Assembly (NCBI RefSeq): GCF_018100905.1
Contig: NZ_JAGJEG010000001.1
Coordinates: 124,001 to 188,000 of the forward strand
From: Pseudoalteromonas sp. MMG010
GTDB lineage: Bacteria > Pseudomonadota > Gammaproteobacteria > Enterobacterales > Alteromonadaceae
Length of the DNA: 64,000 bases
Direction of reading: 5' to 3'
The translations under genes and the position numbers were made by a program. Positions within the stretch are counted from its first letter, which is position 1; every line of letters starts with the position of its first letter. Shown here in pieces: positions 1 to 7,729 of the stretch. A model generated the notes under the pieces. That model saw only the letters and a program-made list of their open reading frames with translations. It was not told the DNA's origin and ran no database searches.

Positions 1-9
1 TGCTTTACG

Positions 10-15
10 TATAAT
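10..15 (+). promoter_or_regulatory. Probable -10 box of smpB
   Basis: TATAAT lies 10 bases before the smpB start codon. The -35 region falls outside the window, so this is only a partial promoter call, and the very short leader it would give is unusual. Confidence 0.35.
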
Positions 16-25
16 ATAGGCCACT

Positions 26-505
26 ATGGCTAAGAAAAAATCATCTAAATCGACAAGTAATACCATCGCGCTAAACAAAAAAGCACGACATGAGTATTTT
101 TTACACGACAAGTTTGAAGCAGGTGTTGAACTACAAGGCTGGGAAGTAAAAAGCATCCGAGCCGGTAAAGTAAATATCTCTGAAACTTATATTCATTTAA
201 AAAACGGCGAAGCATTTTTACTCGGTAGTCAAATTACCCCTTTAAACAGTGCATCAACCCATGTAATTTGCGACCCTTTACGTTATCGCAAATTATTATT
301 GAGTAGACGAGAGCTAGACCGTCTAGTCGGTGCGACCGAACGTGATGGCTATTCGTTAGTTGCAACTGCAATGTATTGGAAAAAATGCTGGGTGAAGCTA
401 GAGTTTCATCTTGCAAAAGGTAAAAAAATGCATGACAAGCGTGAAGACGGTAAAAATAAAGACTGGTCTCGCGAAAAAGAGCGCTTGATGAAACATAAAG
501 TTTAA
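26..505 (+). CDS. smpB: SsrA-binding protein SmpB
   Basis: SmpB binds tmRNA (SsrA) and carries it to stalled ribosomes for trans-translation, which tags the incomplete peptide and frees the ribosome. The 159-residue length is normal. The N-terminal half carries family-typical stretches (residues about 15-47: [20 protein letters not shown] followed by [11 protein letters not shown]), and the lysine/arginine-rich tail ending in [12 protein letters not shown] is the part that enters the decoding centre. The gene stands alone and is closed by a strong hairpin shared with the convergent peroxiredoxin gene. The ssrA gene itself is not in the window. The ribosome-binding site is weak. Confidence 0.97.
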   Translation: MAKKKSSKSTSNTIALNKKARHEYFLHDKFEAGVELQGWEVKSIRAGKVNISETYIHLKNGEAFLLGSQITPLNSASTHVICDPLRYRKLLLSRRELDRLVGATERDGYSLVATAMYWKKCWVKLEFHLAKGKKMHDKREDGKNKDWSREKERLMKHKV

Positions 506-514
506 CAAGTGAAA

Positions 515-548
515 ATAAAAAAAAACCGCCAAATGGCGGTTTTTTTAT
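515..548. terminator. Bidirectional terminator between smpB and prx
   Basis: Stem ACCGCC/GGCGGT with an AAAT loop (525-540), an A-run on the left and a T-run on the right. It can end smpB on the plus strand and the peroxiredoxin gene on the minus strand. Confidence 0.85.
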
Positions 549-566
549 GATGAACAAAGGGCTAAA

Positions 567-1172
567 TTATAGCTCGCCTTCATTTTCAGATAAGAACTTA
601 GCAACACCTTCAGGGCTTGCATCCATTCCTTTTTTACCTTCAGTCCAACCTGCAGGACATACTTCACCGTTTTCACTATGGAATGCTAGCGCATCAACCA
701 TACGAATCATTTCATCAATGTTACGGCCAAGAGGTAGATCGTTAACTACTTGGTGACGTACGTTACCTTCTTCGTCGATTAAGAAAGACCCACGAAAAGC
801 AACACCCGCTTCTGGATGCTCTACGTCATATGCTTTACAAATTTCGTGTTTAACATCAGCAACAAGTGCATATTTAACTTCACCAATACCACCGTCAGCA
901 ACGGCAGTTTTACGCCATGCATTATGTGAGAACTGTGAATCAATTGATACACCGATCACTTCAACACCGCGCTTTTGGAACTCTTCATAACGCTTATCAA
1001 ATGCAATTAGCTCAGAAGGACATACAAACGTGAAATCTAGTGGGTAAAAGAAGATTACTGCTTTTTTACCTTTAATTGTTTCGTGAAGGTTATAGCTATC
1101 TACAATTTCACCATTACCTAAAACTGCTGCAGCGGTAAAGTCTGGTGCCTGGCGGCCTACTAATACACCCAT
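567..1172 (-). CDS. Typical 2-Cys peroxiredoxin (AhpC/Prx family)
   Basis: This thiol peroxidase reduces hydrogen peroxide and organic peroxides in the cytoplasm. The peroxidatic cysteine is C51 in FTFVCPSELIAF and the resolving cysteine is C172 in EVCPAGW. The GGIG loop is present, but the chain ends soon after CPAGW with no YF motif, so it looks like a robust bacterial type. I place the start at 1172, giving 201 residues beginning MGVLVGRQAP. A GGAG site lies 8 bases upstream of this ATG, whereas a 15-residue upstream extension has no family support. Gene names vary (ahpC, prx, tsaA), so none is assigned. No ahpF reductase gene is adjacent. Confidence 0.93.
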   Translation of the reverse strand: MGVLVGRQAPDFTAAAVLGNGEIVDSYNLHETIKGKKAVIFFYPLDFTFVCPSELIAFDKRYEEFQKRGVEVIGVSIDSQFSHNAWRKTAVADGGIGEVKYALVADVKHEICKAYDVEHPEAGVAFRGSFLIDEEGNVRHQVVNDLPLGRNIDEMIRMVDALAFHSENGEVCPAGWTEGKKGMDASPEGVAKFLSENEGEL

Positions 1173-1347
1173 TTTATTCTCCAAATATTTTGAGTTTGTT
1201 GTCGATTGCATATGCAATACTGATGGTTATATGGGTACTATTTTTATTAAATCAATAGTAAAACATATAATTCCCAGTATTGTAGAGTGATGAAATACAA
1301 AATAACAATAGGATAAATCGATAGTGACCATCGATATTTTCGAACAA

Positions 1348-1377
1348 CAATATTAAGATAGTATTATCTTAATATTG
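1348..1377. repeat. Perfect 13-bp inverted repeat, possible operator
   Basis: Arms CAATATTAAGATA (1348-1360) and its exact complement (1365-1377) are separated by GTAT. It sits about 180-200 bases upstream of the peroxiredoxin start and beyond the fadR terminator. There is no T-run and the stem is AT-rich, so a protein-binding site is more likely than a terminator. The cognate regulator is unknown. Confidence 0.5.
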
Positions 1378-1384
1378 GTCGGTA

Positions 1385-1408
1385 TAAAAAAACCTGCAAG
1401 TGCAGGTT
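1385..1408 (-). terminator. fadR terminator
   Basis: AACCTGC/GCAGGTT stem (1391-1408) followed on the minus strand by a T-run. It lies just after the fadR stop codon. Confidence 0.75.
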
Positions 1409-1415
1409 TTAACTA

Positions 1416-2129
1416 TTAGTCCATAATATCTGTGGGCATATCACCGCGAATTTGTTGCCAAATCTCACCGGTTTGATGACCATATTTACGCATCATCGAA
1501 ATAGCACCATCATGCTCATTATTTTGCGCTAATACGGTTAAATCTTTATAGAACTGTCTAGCTAGCTCACGCGTACGTTCATCAGAAAAATAATGGCAGC
1601 CTATTTTAGAATAAAAACCTTTAAAGCCATTTAAAATTAATACATATATTTTATTATTTCCTGCTACAGCAAGTTCATAATGTACTTTATAATCATAATC
1701 AGCAAAGGCTTGCGCGCTGTCTTCTAACTCATCGCTTTGCGATAATATTTCAATCACACGCTCAGGGTTTAATTTAATAGCTGCACGTGTGTATATAGCA
1801 CTAATATTAGTTCGTGCCGATAATAATTGATCTGTTAACTCAGGCATTTTATCTTCATCTAGTCGTGCTAACGTTTCTAAAATGTTTAGACCTGATGTTT
1901 CCCAGAAATTATTTACTCTTGTTGGCTTACCATGTTGAATTGTTAACCAGCCATCACGAGCTAAGCGCTGTAAAACTTCACGCAGCGTCGTTCTTGTTAC
2001 ACCAATAAGCTCTGATAACTCTCGCTCTGCAGGTAGAATTGATCCAGGCGCAAAGCCTCCGTTCCAGATTGACTCGACTATATATTCTTCAGCAAATCCT
2101 GCTGGGCTTTTCGCTTTAAAAATTCTCAT
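1416..2129 (-). CDS. fadR: Fatty acid metabolism regulator FadR (GntR family)
   Basis: FadR is an acyl-CoA-responsive transcription factor that represses beta-oxidation genes and activates unsaturated fatty acid synthesis. The 237-residue protein has an N-terminal GntR winged helix (residues about 9-75, with [20 protein letters not shown] and [10 protein letters not shown]) followed by the all-helical FadR-type ligand domain. Assignment to FadR rather than another GntR member rests on the close match to the gammaproteobacterial FadR N-terminus, the length, and the divergent nhaB neighbour, an arrangement also known from Vibrio and Shewanella. A partial FadR-like half-site lies in its own upstream region. 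Confidence 0.93.
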   Translation of the reverse strand: MRIFKAKSPAGFAEEYIVESIWNGGFAPGSILPAERELSELIGVTRTTLREVLQRLARDGWLTIQHGKPTRVNNFWETSGLNILETLARLDEDKMPELTDQLLSARTNISAIYTRAAIKLNPERVIEILSQSDELEDSAQAFADYDYKVHYELAVAGNNKIYVLILNGFKGFYSKIGCHYFSDERTRELARQFYKDLTVLAQNNEHDGAISMMRKYGHQTGEIWQQIRGDMPTDIMD

Positions 2130-2177
2130 TCAATTCCTACTTATATTAATTATAGGCACAACTTTATAGTGTTAACT

Positions 2178-2194
2178 GACAGATTGTACCAGAT
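2178..2194. promoter_or_regulatory. Possible FadR half-site upstream of fadR
   Basis: GTACCAGAT (2186-2194) equals one half of the E. coli FadR operator ATCTGGTNNNACCAGAT-type palindrome. The left half matches poorly. It lies 49-65 bases upstream of the fadR start in the fadR-nhaB divergent region. Weak call. Confidence 0.25.
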
Positions 2195-2393
2195 GAAACA
2201 TAACTAACAAGTAAAGAGCGAATTAAATAAACACGCTATACAAGATTAAAAACATTAAAAAGTTTGCTATTGCTAATTACCTTATATTCATCTTACCTTA
2301 AGTAATAATTAAACTTTTTGTTTACACCAAGACTTAGCTGAATTAACTTAACAAATATCAGCAAAATAGTCAGTCTAATAACAAGGACCCCCC

Positions 2394-3974
2394 ATGCAAC
2401 AGAGTGTTGTAAACGCTACATTTAAAAATTTTTTAGGGAATGCGCCTAAATGGTATAAGTACACTATTATCGCTTTCCTTGTTATTAATCCAATACTCTT
2501 TGAAATTAACGCCTACTTAGCTGGTTGGGTGCTCGTTTTAGAATTTATTTTTACTCTCGCCATGGCGCTAAAATGTTACCCGTTACAGCCAGGTGGCTTA
2601 CTGGCAATAGAGGCTTTGCTAATTGGCATGACTAGCGCTGCTCAAGTTGAGCATGAAATTGCACAAAATCTCGATGTGATCCTCCTGCTAATCTTTATGG
2701 TTGCGGGGATCTATTTTATGAAAGACTTGCTGCTTTATATTTTTACTAAGTTAGTTGTCACTGTCAGAAACAAAACAATCTTATCCTTAGCATTTACCTG
2801 TGCAGCTGCTTTCTTGTCTGCATTTTTAGATGCCTTAACGGTTATGGCGGTTGTAATCGCTGTTGCTATGGGGTTTTATAGTATTTATCACAAAGTGGCG
2901 TCAGGTAAAGATTCATCTAGCGAACATGACATTAATGATGATAATCAAGTTCATGACATTAATCGTAAAGATTTAGAAGATTTTCGTGCCTTTTTGAGAA
3001 ATTTATTAATGCATGCATCCATTGGTACTGCTTTAGGCGGCGTTTGTACTATGGTTGGTGAACCACAAAATCTAATTATTGCCGAGCGAGCTAGTTGGCT
3101 TTTTGGTGAATTCTTTTTCAGAATGTTACCTATAACACTGCCCGTCTTTATAGCCGGTCTTGCTACCACCTTTTTGTTAGAAAAAACCAAAACATTTGGA
3201 TATGGGGCAAAATTACCCGATAGTATTCACGCCATTTTAAAAAATGAAGCGCAAACTTTAGATAAAAAGCGTACCAAACGAGACAAAGTAAATTTAGCTA
3301 TACAGTCACTTATTGCTATTTGGTTAATCATAGGACTTGCACTGCATTTGGCAACAGTTGGCCTTATTGGGTTATCTGTTATTATTTTAGCCACTGCCTC
3401 TGCAGGCATTATTGAAGAGCATCAATTAGGTAAAGCATTTGAAGAAGCATTACCTTTTACTGCCTTACTTTGTGTATTCTTTGCTATTGTCGCCGTTATT
3501 ATTGATCAACACTTATTCACCCCTGTAATTACTTGGGTGCTGACTTTCGAAGGTCAATTGCAATTGGTAATGTTTTTTATAGCAAACGGCTTATTATCCA
3601 TGGTAAGCGATAATGTATTTGTTGGTACTGTTTATATCAACGAAGTCGCTGCGGCATTGCAAGCAGGACAAATAACTCGAGACCAATTTGATTTACTTGC
3701 TGTTGCCATTAACACAGGTACCAATTTACCGAGTGTCGCCACCCCAAATGGTCAAGCCGCCTTTTTGTTTTTATTAACTTCAACGTTAGCACCAGTACTT
3801 CGCCTGTCATATGGTCGCATGGTATATATGGCACTGCCTTATACGATTGTTTTAACAATTGTAGGGTTAACATTCACCTATGTGGGACTAAATGATATGA
3901 CCGAACTTCTTTATCAATGGGGGTTAATACAGCATCACAGTGGTTTAGCCCCTACTGTCGTTAACGGTCATTAA
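2394..3974 (+). CDS. nhaB: Na+/H+ antiporter NhaB
   Basis: NhaB is an inner-membrane antiporter that exports Na+ in exchange for protons, important for pH and salt homeostasis in marine bacteria. The 526-residue chain has about twelve hydrophobic segments and the NhaB hallmarks [10 protein letters not shown] near the start, [18 protein letters not shown] at about 142, and [20 protein letters not shown] near 440. The start is preceded by AAGGA at good spacing. It is divergent from fadR and ends in a hairpin, so it is probably transcribed alone. Confidence 0.97.
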   Translation: MQQSVVNATFKNFLGNAPKWYKYTIIAFLVINPILFEINAYLAGWVLVLEFIFTLAMALKCYPLQPGGLLAIEALLIGMTSAAQVEHEIAQNLDVILLLIFMVAGIYFMKDLLLYIFTKLVVTVRNKTILSLAFTCAAAFLSAFLDALTVMAVVIAVAMGFYSIYHKVASGKDSSSEHDINDDNQVHDINRKDLEDFRAFLRNLLMHASIGTALGGVCTMVGEPQNLIIAERASWLFGEFFFRMLPITLPVFIAGLATTFLLEKTKTFGYGAKLPDSIHAILKNEAQTLDKKRTKRDKVNLAIQSLIAIWLIIGLALHLATVGLIGLSVIILATASAGIIEEHQLGKAFEEALPFTALLCVFFAIVAVIIDQHLFTPVITWVLTFEGQLQLVMFFIANGLLSMVSDNVFVGTVYINEVAAALQAGQITRDQFDLLAVAINTGTNLPSVATPNGQAAFLFLLTSTLAPVLRLSYGRMVYMALPYTIVLTIVGLTFTYVGLNDMTELLYQWGLIQHHSGLAPTVVNGH

Positions 3975-3985
3975 ATTTTTTGTTT

Positions 3986-4008
3986 AAAGCGACGCAAGTC
4001 GCTTTTAT
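3986..4008 (+). terminator. nhaB terminator
   Basis: AAAGCGAC-GCAA-GTCGCTTT stem-loop (3986-4005) running into TTTTA, just past the nhaB stop codon. Confidence 0.75.
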
Positions 4009-4075
4009 ACATTAACTTGAAGTTTATAAACCTCTAATGTCATAATCTAAGCCCTTAATGTTAAATGGATAAAAT

Positions 4076-4594
4076 ATGAACTGGTTGGCAAACTTAAGCA
4101 CTCAACGCGCACCATGGTTACTATTTTCAGTAATTATCTTAGGCCTTGAACTCATCGCGTTATTTTTTCAATATCAAATGGGGTTAGCACCATGCATCAT
4201 GTGCATTTATCAAAGAAGTGCTGTTTTAGGATTATTTGTCGCTGGAATAGTTGGTTCTATTAAACCCAATAATTTAATATGCCGTATGATAGCCTTTACT
4301 ATTTGGGGTGTTGCAAGTATTTGGGGCTTTATGTTGGCACGCGAACACATTGCCATGCAAACAACAACCGATCCCTTTGCATTTAGTTGTGAGTTTGAAC
4401 CTAACTTTCCAAACTTTATGCCATTACATCATTGGCAACCATGGTTTTTTGAAGCCACTGGTGATTGCGGTAATATTGACTGGGTATTTATGACATTAAG
4501 TATGCCACAGTGGATGCAGATTATATTTGCAAGCACGCTTGTTACGTTAATAACGCTTGTTGCTGCACGCATTATAAATAATAAGTCATTATAA
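4076..4594 (+). CDS. dsbB: Disulfide bond formation protein DsbB
   Basis: DsbB is the inner-membrane oxidase that re-oxidises periplasmic DsbA and passes the electrons to quinone. All four catalytic cysteines are present: C40 and C43 in APCIMCIYQR, and C105 and C131 in the second periplasmic loop, nearly identical in numbering to E. coli DsbB. Four membrane segments can be seen in 172 residues. Its stop codon overlaps the start of the next gene (TAATG), so the two are probably translated together. Confidence 0.96.
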   Translation: MNWLANLSTQRAPWLLFSVIILGLELIALFFQYQMGLAPCIMCIYQRSAVLGLFVAGIVGSIKPNNLICRMIAFTIWGVASIWGFMLAREHIAMQTTTDPFAFSCEFEPNFPNFMPLHHWQPWFFEATGDCGNIDWVFMTLSMPQWMQIIFASTLVTLITLVAARIINNKSL

Positions 4595-4893
4595 TGTTTA
4601 TATTTTTTACAAGCCAAATTAGTGAGCTTAAACATCTAAAGTTACGTCAACGCCAACAAACGGTTGCTCAGGCATTAGCTTTACTTTCTCCGGTGAATAC
4701 AATACTTCTTAAAATAATTAAGCTATGTTTTATATTTCCAGTATTTTTTATTTTAAATGTATTTGAAGGCTGGTTACTTGTCCCCTTTTTACTGTTAGTT
4801 GGGCTAAGCTACCCTTTAATTACAACACCTATAGAAATTATGTTTGCAAAAAAACATTTATCGCAGGTATTAACAACGAATACCGAACATTAA
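4594..4893 (+). CDS. Small membrane protein of unknown function
   Basis: This 99-residue protein has a basic N-terminal segment (residues about 13-26) and two hydrophobic stretches (about 40-58 and 62-78), so it is likely an inner-membrane protein with two spans. I do not recognise a characterised family; it resembles the small conserved proteins found behind dsbB in related genomes. The start overlaps the dsbB stop codon (TAATG), which supports translational coupling and a shared operon. No catalytic motif is visible and there are no periplasmic cysteine pairs. Confidence 0.7.
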   Translation: MFIFFTSQISELKHLKLRQRQQTVAQALALLSPVNTILLKIIKLCFIFPVFFILNVFEGWLLVPFLLLVGLSYPLITTPIEIMFAKKHLSQVLTTNTEH

Positions 4894-4915
4894 ATAGCGT
4901 ATTTTACGTTTTTTA

Positions 4916-4948
4916 AAGTGAGCTGAGCAACTTAAACTCAGCTCACTT
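4916..4948. terminator. Bidirectional hairpin between the dsbB operon and comEA
   Basis: A 12-bp perfect stem AAGTGAGCTGAG/CTCAGCTCACTT with a 9-base loop lies between two convergent genes. The T-runs are short, so termination is likely but not certain. Confidence 0.6.
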
Positions 4949-4953
4949 ATTGC

Positions 4954-5247
4954 TTATTTTAATACAATCTTATCTTGTAATTTTGTTAATAGTTTCGTAC
5001 CAAAACCTTTTATATCTGTTATTTGTTGAATATCAGTAAATTCGCCATTTTTTTCACGAAAATCAATGAGCATTTGTGCCTTTTTCTTACCAATACCCGG
5101 TAACATAACTAGCTCATCGACACTGGCCGTATTAATATTAACTTTTAACTGCTGCTCAACACTTTGCATCGTTTCGGCTGCATATAAATTACTGACTGAA
5201 ACCATACTGAGTATACTTACCAATAGTATATATTTTAAAAATTGCAT
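4954..5247 (-). CDS. comEA: ComEA-type helix-hairpin-helix protein
   Basis: This 97-residue protein has a signal peptide (hydrophobic residues 4-22, cleavage near YAA) and a helix-hairpin-helix DNA-binding domain with VNINTASVDELVMLPGIG and a second hairpin at DIKGFGTKL. Family members bind incoming double-stranded DNA in the periplasm during natural transformation, and the Gram-negative form lacks the membrane anchor of Bacillus ComEA, as here. Some relatives (the YbaV type) have no proven uptake role, so a competence function is inferred from family only. Confidence 0.85.
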   Translation of the reverse strand: MQFLKYILLVSILSMVSVSNLYAAETMQSVEQQLKVNINTASVDELVMLPGIGKKKAQMLIDFREKNGEFTDIQQITDIKGFGTKLLTKLQDKIVLK

Positions 5248-5450
5248 AATTCTTCCTTATTGATTTATGTATTTTATATTTAGTAATAAATAAGCACTTA
5301 CAGCCTCAAATTTATACATGCTGTCATCTATGCCGACTCCCTATTTCCAGCTTAAAGAGTAACTATTTAACTAAAGTAAAACTCTTCTTTATTGTCAACC
5401 AATCAATAATTAAATATTCGTTTTTCGTCAAAGATGAGCCCCACCCTCTT

Positions 5451-5470
5451 TACTGTATATAAAAACAGTG
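5451..5470 (+). promoter_or_regulatory. LexA (SOS) box upstream of yebG
   Basis: TACTGTATATAAAAACAGTG contains CTGT-N8-ACAG (5453-5468), the gammaproteobacterial LexA operator pattern. It lies about 47 bases before the yebG start, where LexA would block the promoter. This is consistent with yebG being an SOS gene in E. coli. Confidence 0.88.
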
Positions 5471-5515
5471 TAAACTAGGTGGAAATAAATTTTATACAAG
5501 TAAGCAGGAGAGATC

Positions 5516-5827
5516 ATGGCTGTTGTTGTTAAATATGTTGTAGAACGAAACGGAGTGGAGCGTATGACGTTTACGACCAAAAAAGAGGCAGATGCATATG
5601 ACAAAATGCTTGATATTGCCGAATCACTGGAGCTAATGCTAGAAAAAGTAGATGTGCCATTAAGTGAGCAACAAGTTGAATCGCTTGCCCTAGAAATAGC
5701 AAAGAGTAAAGATGATTTTATGGCGGTACTTAAAGGAGCAAAAGATACAACATCCAAAGCACCTATAAAAACTAAAAAAGCCGAAAATTTAGAATTAGTG
5801 ACAGATACTGAAAAAAAAGAAGCTTAA
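5516..5827 (+). CDS. yebG: DNA damage-inducible protein YebG
   Basis: YebG is a small SOS-regulated protein whose biochemical role is not settled. The 103-residue protein starts MAVVVKYVVERNGVERMTF as in the family and has the conserved tract TKKEADAYDKMLDIAE. The C-terminal 25 residues are lysine- and glutamate-rich and variable. A GGAGAG ribosome site precedes the ATG. A LexA box in the promoter gives independent support. The gene is monocistronic and shares a bidirectional hairpin with putP. Confidence 0.95.
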   Translation: MAVVVKYVVERNGVERMTFTTKKEADAYDKMLDIAESLELMLEKVDVPLSEQQVESLALEIAKSKDDFMAVLKGAKDTTSKAPIKTKKAENLELVTDTEKKEA

Positions 5828-5835
5828 ATATAATT

Positions 5836-5862
5836 AAAAAGGGAGCATAAAGCTCCCTTTTT
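5836..5862. terminator. Bidirectional terminator between yebG and putP
   Basis: Stem AAAAAGGGAGC/GCTCCCTTTTT with a short ATAAA loop gives T-runs on both strands between convergent genes. Confidence 0.85.
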
Positions 5863-5879
5863 AATTGTCGTTAAACTTA

Positions 5880-7361
5880 TTATTTTAATTCATTTTCAAC
5901 TTCATCAAATAACTCTACTATGCTCTGGGTGGGTGGCTTTGTTACTAAGCTAACCCCAACAATAGCAATACTTGATAAAATAAAGCCGGGTACAATTTCA
6001 TAAATAACACTACTTAAACTTGCGCCATTTTGAGCCAGTGGTGCATAAATCCAAATAAGCACAGTACATGCACCTACCAACATACCCGATAACGCACCTA
6101 AAAACGTCATACGCTTCCAATACAAGCTAAATAACACCAATGGTCCAAAAGCAGCACCAAAACCAGCCCATGCATTACTAACCAAGTCTAAAATAGAGCT
6201 ATCTCGATCATAGGCTAAATAAATCGCACATAAAGCGACCGCAGCCACACTGATCCGACCAACGGCAACCAATTCTTTATCGGTTGCTTCTTTGCGTAAA
6301 AATGTTTTATAAAAATCTTCAGTTAAAGAACTCGAACTCACTAATAACTGTGACGAAATCGTACTCATAATTGCTGCTAATATTGCAGCCAATAGAAAGC
6401 CAGCAATTAAAGGGTGAAAAAGCAGTTCAGACAATACTAAGAAAATAGTTTCAGGATCATTGACTACAATCTCGTTTTCATAAGCGTACGCAGCACCACA
6501 TAAACCGGTTGCAACAGCGCCTAATGCAGCGATGATCATCCAACTCATACCAATGCGTCGGGCCATTGGCATATCTTTAACACTTCTAACTGACATAAAG
6601 CGCACAATAATGTGTGGTTGGCCAAAATAACCAACCCCCCAAGCCATCGCAGATATAATACTTAATACAGAGCCTGCGCCAATCCAATTAAGCATGTCAG
6701 GATTAACACTGTGTAATGTAGATTGTAAAGGTTCATCTAATAAAGAATAAGTCACTGCGGGTACTAAAATGAGCGCAACAAACATTATACAGCCTTGCAC
6801 AAAGTCGGTTAAGCTTACCGCTAAAAAACCACCAAATAAGGTATATAAAACAACAACACCTGTCGTTATATATAAACCCAATTCGTAACTCAGGCCAAAC
6901 GAGCTTTCAAATAACTTACCACCGGCCACAACCCCAGATGAGGTATAGAGTGTAAAGAAAATAATAATAACTAAAGCAGATACAACACGCAGTATATTTG
7001 ACTTATCATTGAATCGATTAGCAAAGTAATCTGGAATGGTTATAGAGTCATTTGCTTTTTCTGTGTATACCCTTAATCGAGGCGCAACAAGTAAATAGTT
7101 TAACCAAGCACCTAATATAAGGCCAACGGCTATCCATGTACTACTAAATCCTGTTACAAACATAGCACCCGGTAATCCCATTAAAATCCAACCACTCATA
7201 TCAGAAGCGCCCGCAGATAATGCAGCAACACCTGGAGATAAACTCCGTCCGCCAAGCATATACCCTGATACATCACTTGTTGATTGCTTATAGGCATAAA
7301 GCCCAATACCGAGCATTACTATAAAATATAATGATAAAGAAATGATCATGCCTGTTTCCAA
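5880..7361 (-). CDS. putP: Sodium/proline symporter PutP
   Basis: PutP is an inner-membrane transporter of the sodium:solute symporter (SSS) family that takes up L-proline with Na+. The 493-residue chain has about thirteen hydrophobic segments. Diagnostic PutP stretches are GGRSLSPGVAALSAGASDMS (residues about 37-56), the Na+/substrate-contact region in the second segment, and FGQPHIIVRFMS near 245. No putA is adjacent, so the proline-specific call rests on sequence likeness to PutP rather than context. Confidence 0.92.
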   Translation of the reverse strand: METGMIISLSLYFIVMLGIGLYAYKQSTSDVSGYMLGGRSLSPGVAALSAGASDMSGWILMGLPGAMFVTGFSSTWIAVGLILGAWLNYLLVAPRLRVYTEKANDSITIPDYFANRFNDKSNILRVVSALVIIIFFTLYTSSGVVAGGKLFESSFGLSYELGLYITTGVVVLYTLFGGFLAVSLTDFVQGCIMFVALILVPAVTYSLLDEPLQSTLHSVNPDMLNWIGAGSVLSIISAMAWGVGYFGQPHIIVRFMSVRSVKDMPMARRIGMSWMIIAALGAVATGLCGAAYAYENEIVVNDPETIFLVLSELLFHPLIAGFLLAAILAAIMSTISSQLLVSSSSLTEDFYKTFLRKEATDKELVAVGRISVAAVALCAIYLAYDRDSSILDLVSNAWAGFGAAFGPLVLFSLYWKRMTFLGALSGMLVGACTVLIWIYAPLAQNGASLSSVIYEIVPGFILSSIAIVGVSLVTKPPTQSIVELFDEVENELK

Positions 7362-7634
7362 ATTAGCCTCCAGATTTTATTTATTTTAGGCTTACAGTCC
7401 AAATTTATATTGGAATGTTAAATTCATTGCTATACGTCTCCACGTAAAAATTAATACAATGTTGATAGCAGCAAAACCAAGGTGGTAAACAAACACATAT
7501 GTGACGTTTATTTTTGCGCTATCAGTAAACCCATGTCCAAATTTCGTTGTATTTCAATATTCAATTAAACTATATCATGTCTAATGCAAAGAACTCCAAT
7601 TTCAACATAATCGAGAAAAAGAGTAAGGTGGTTG
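7362..7634. other. Intergenic region between putP and the EAL-HDOD gene
   Basis: An AT-rich divergent promoter region. A possible sigma-70 promoter for the plus-strand gene (TTGTAT then TATATC about 18 bases later, near 7546-7575) is weak. No repeats or strong hairpins were seen. The last part leads into a short ORF starting at 7635. Confidence 0.4.
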
Positions 7635-7721
7635 ATGAAAAACAGTAAAAAAAAGTTAAAACCTTTAACTAAATTACTAGAAAGTGTTCTACAATATAGA
7701 CAGATTGTATTTCTTTTTTAG
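7635..7721 (+). CDS. Possible 28-residue leader ORF before the EAL-HDOD gene
   Basis: ATG at 7635 is preceded by a strong AAGGTGG ribosome site, and the frame stays open for 28 codons to TAG at 7719-7721. The product would begin MKNSKKKLKPLTKLLESV, basic with a hydrophobic end. The stop codon overlaps the AGGG ribosome site of the downstream gene (ATG at 7730), a layout suited to translational coupling. I recognise no homologue. It could also be a chance frame in AT-rich DNA. Confidence 0.4.
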   Translation: MKNSKKKLKPLTKLLESVLQYRQIVFLF

Positions 7722-7729
7722 GGCTTTTT

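Noticed and set aside
234..557. 107-codon frame opposite smpB
   Set aside because: It overlaps the whole second half of smpB and the terminator and is cysteine/histidine-rich without family likeness; a shadow frame.
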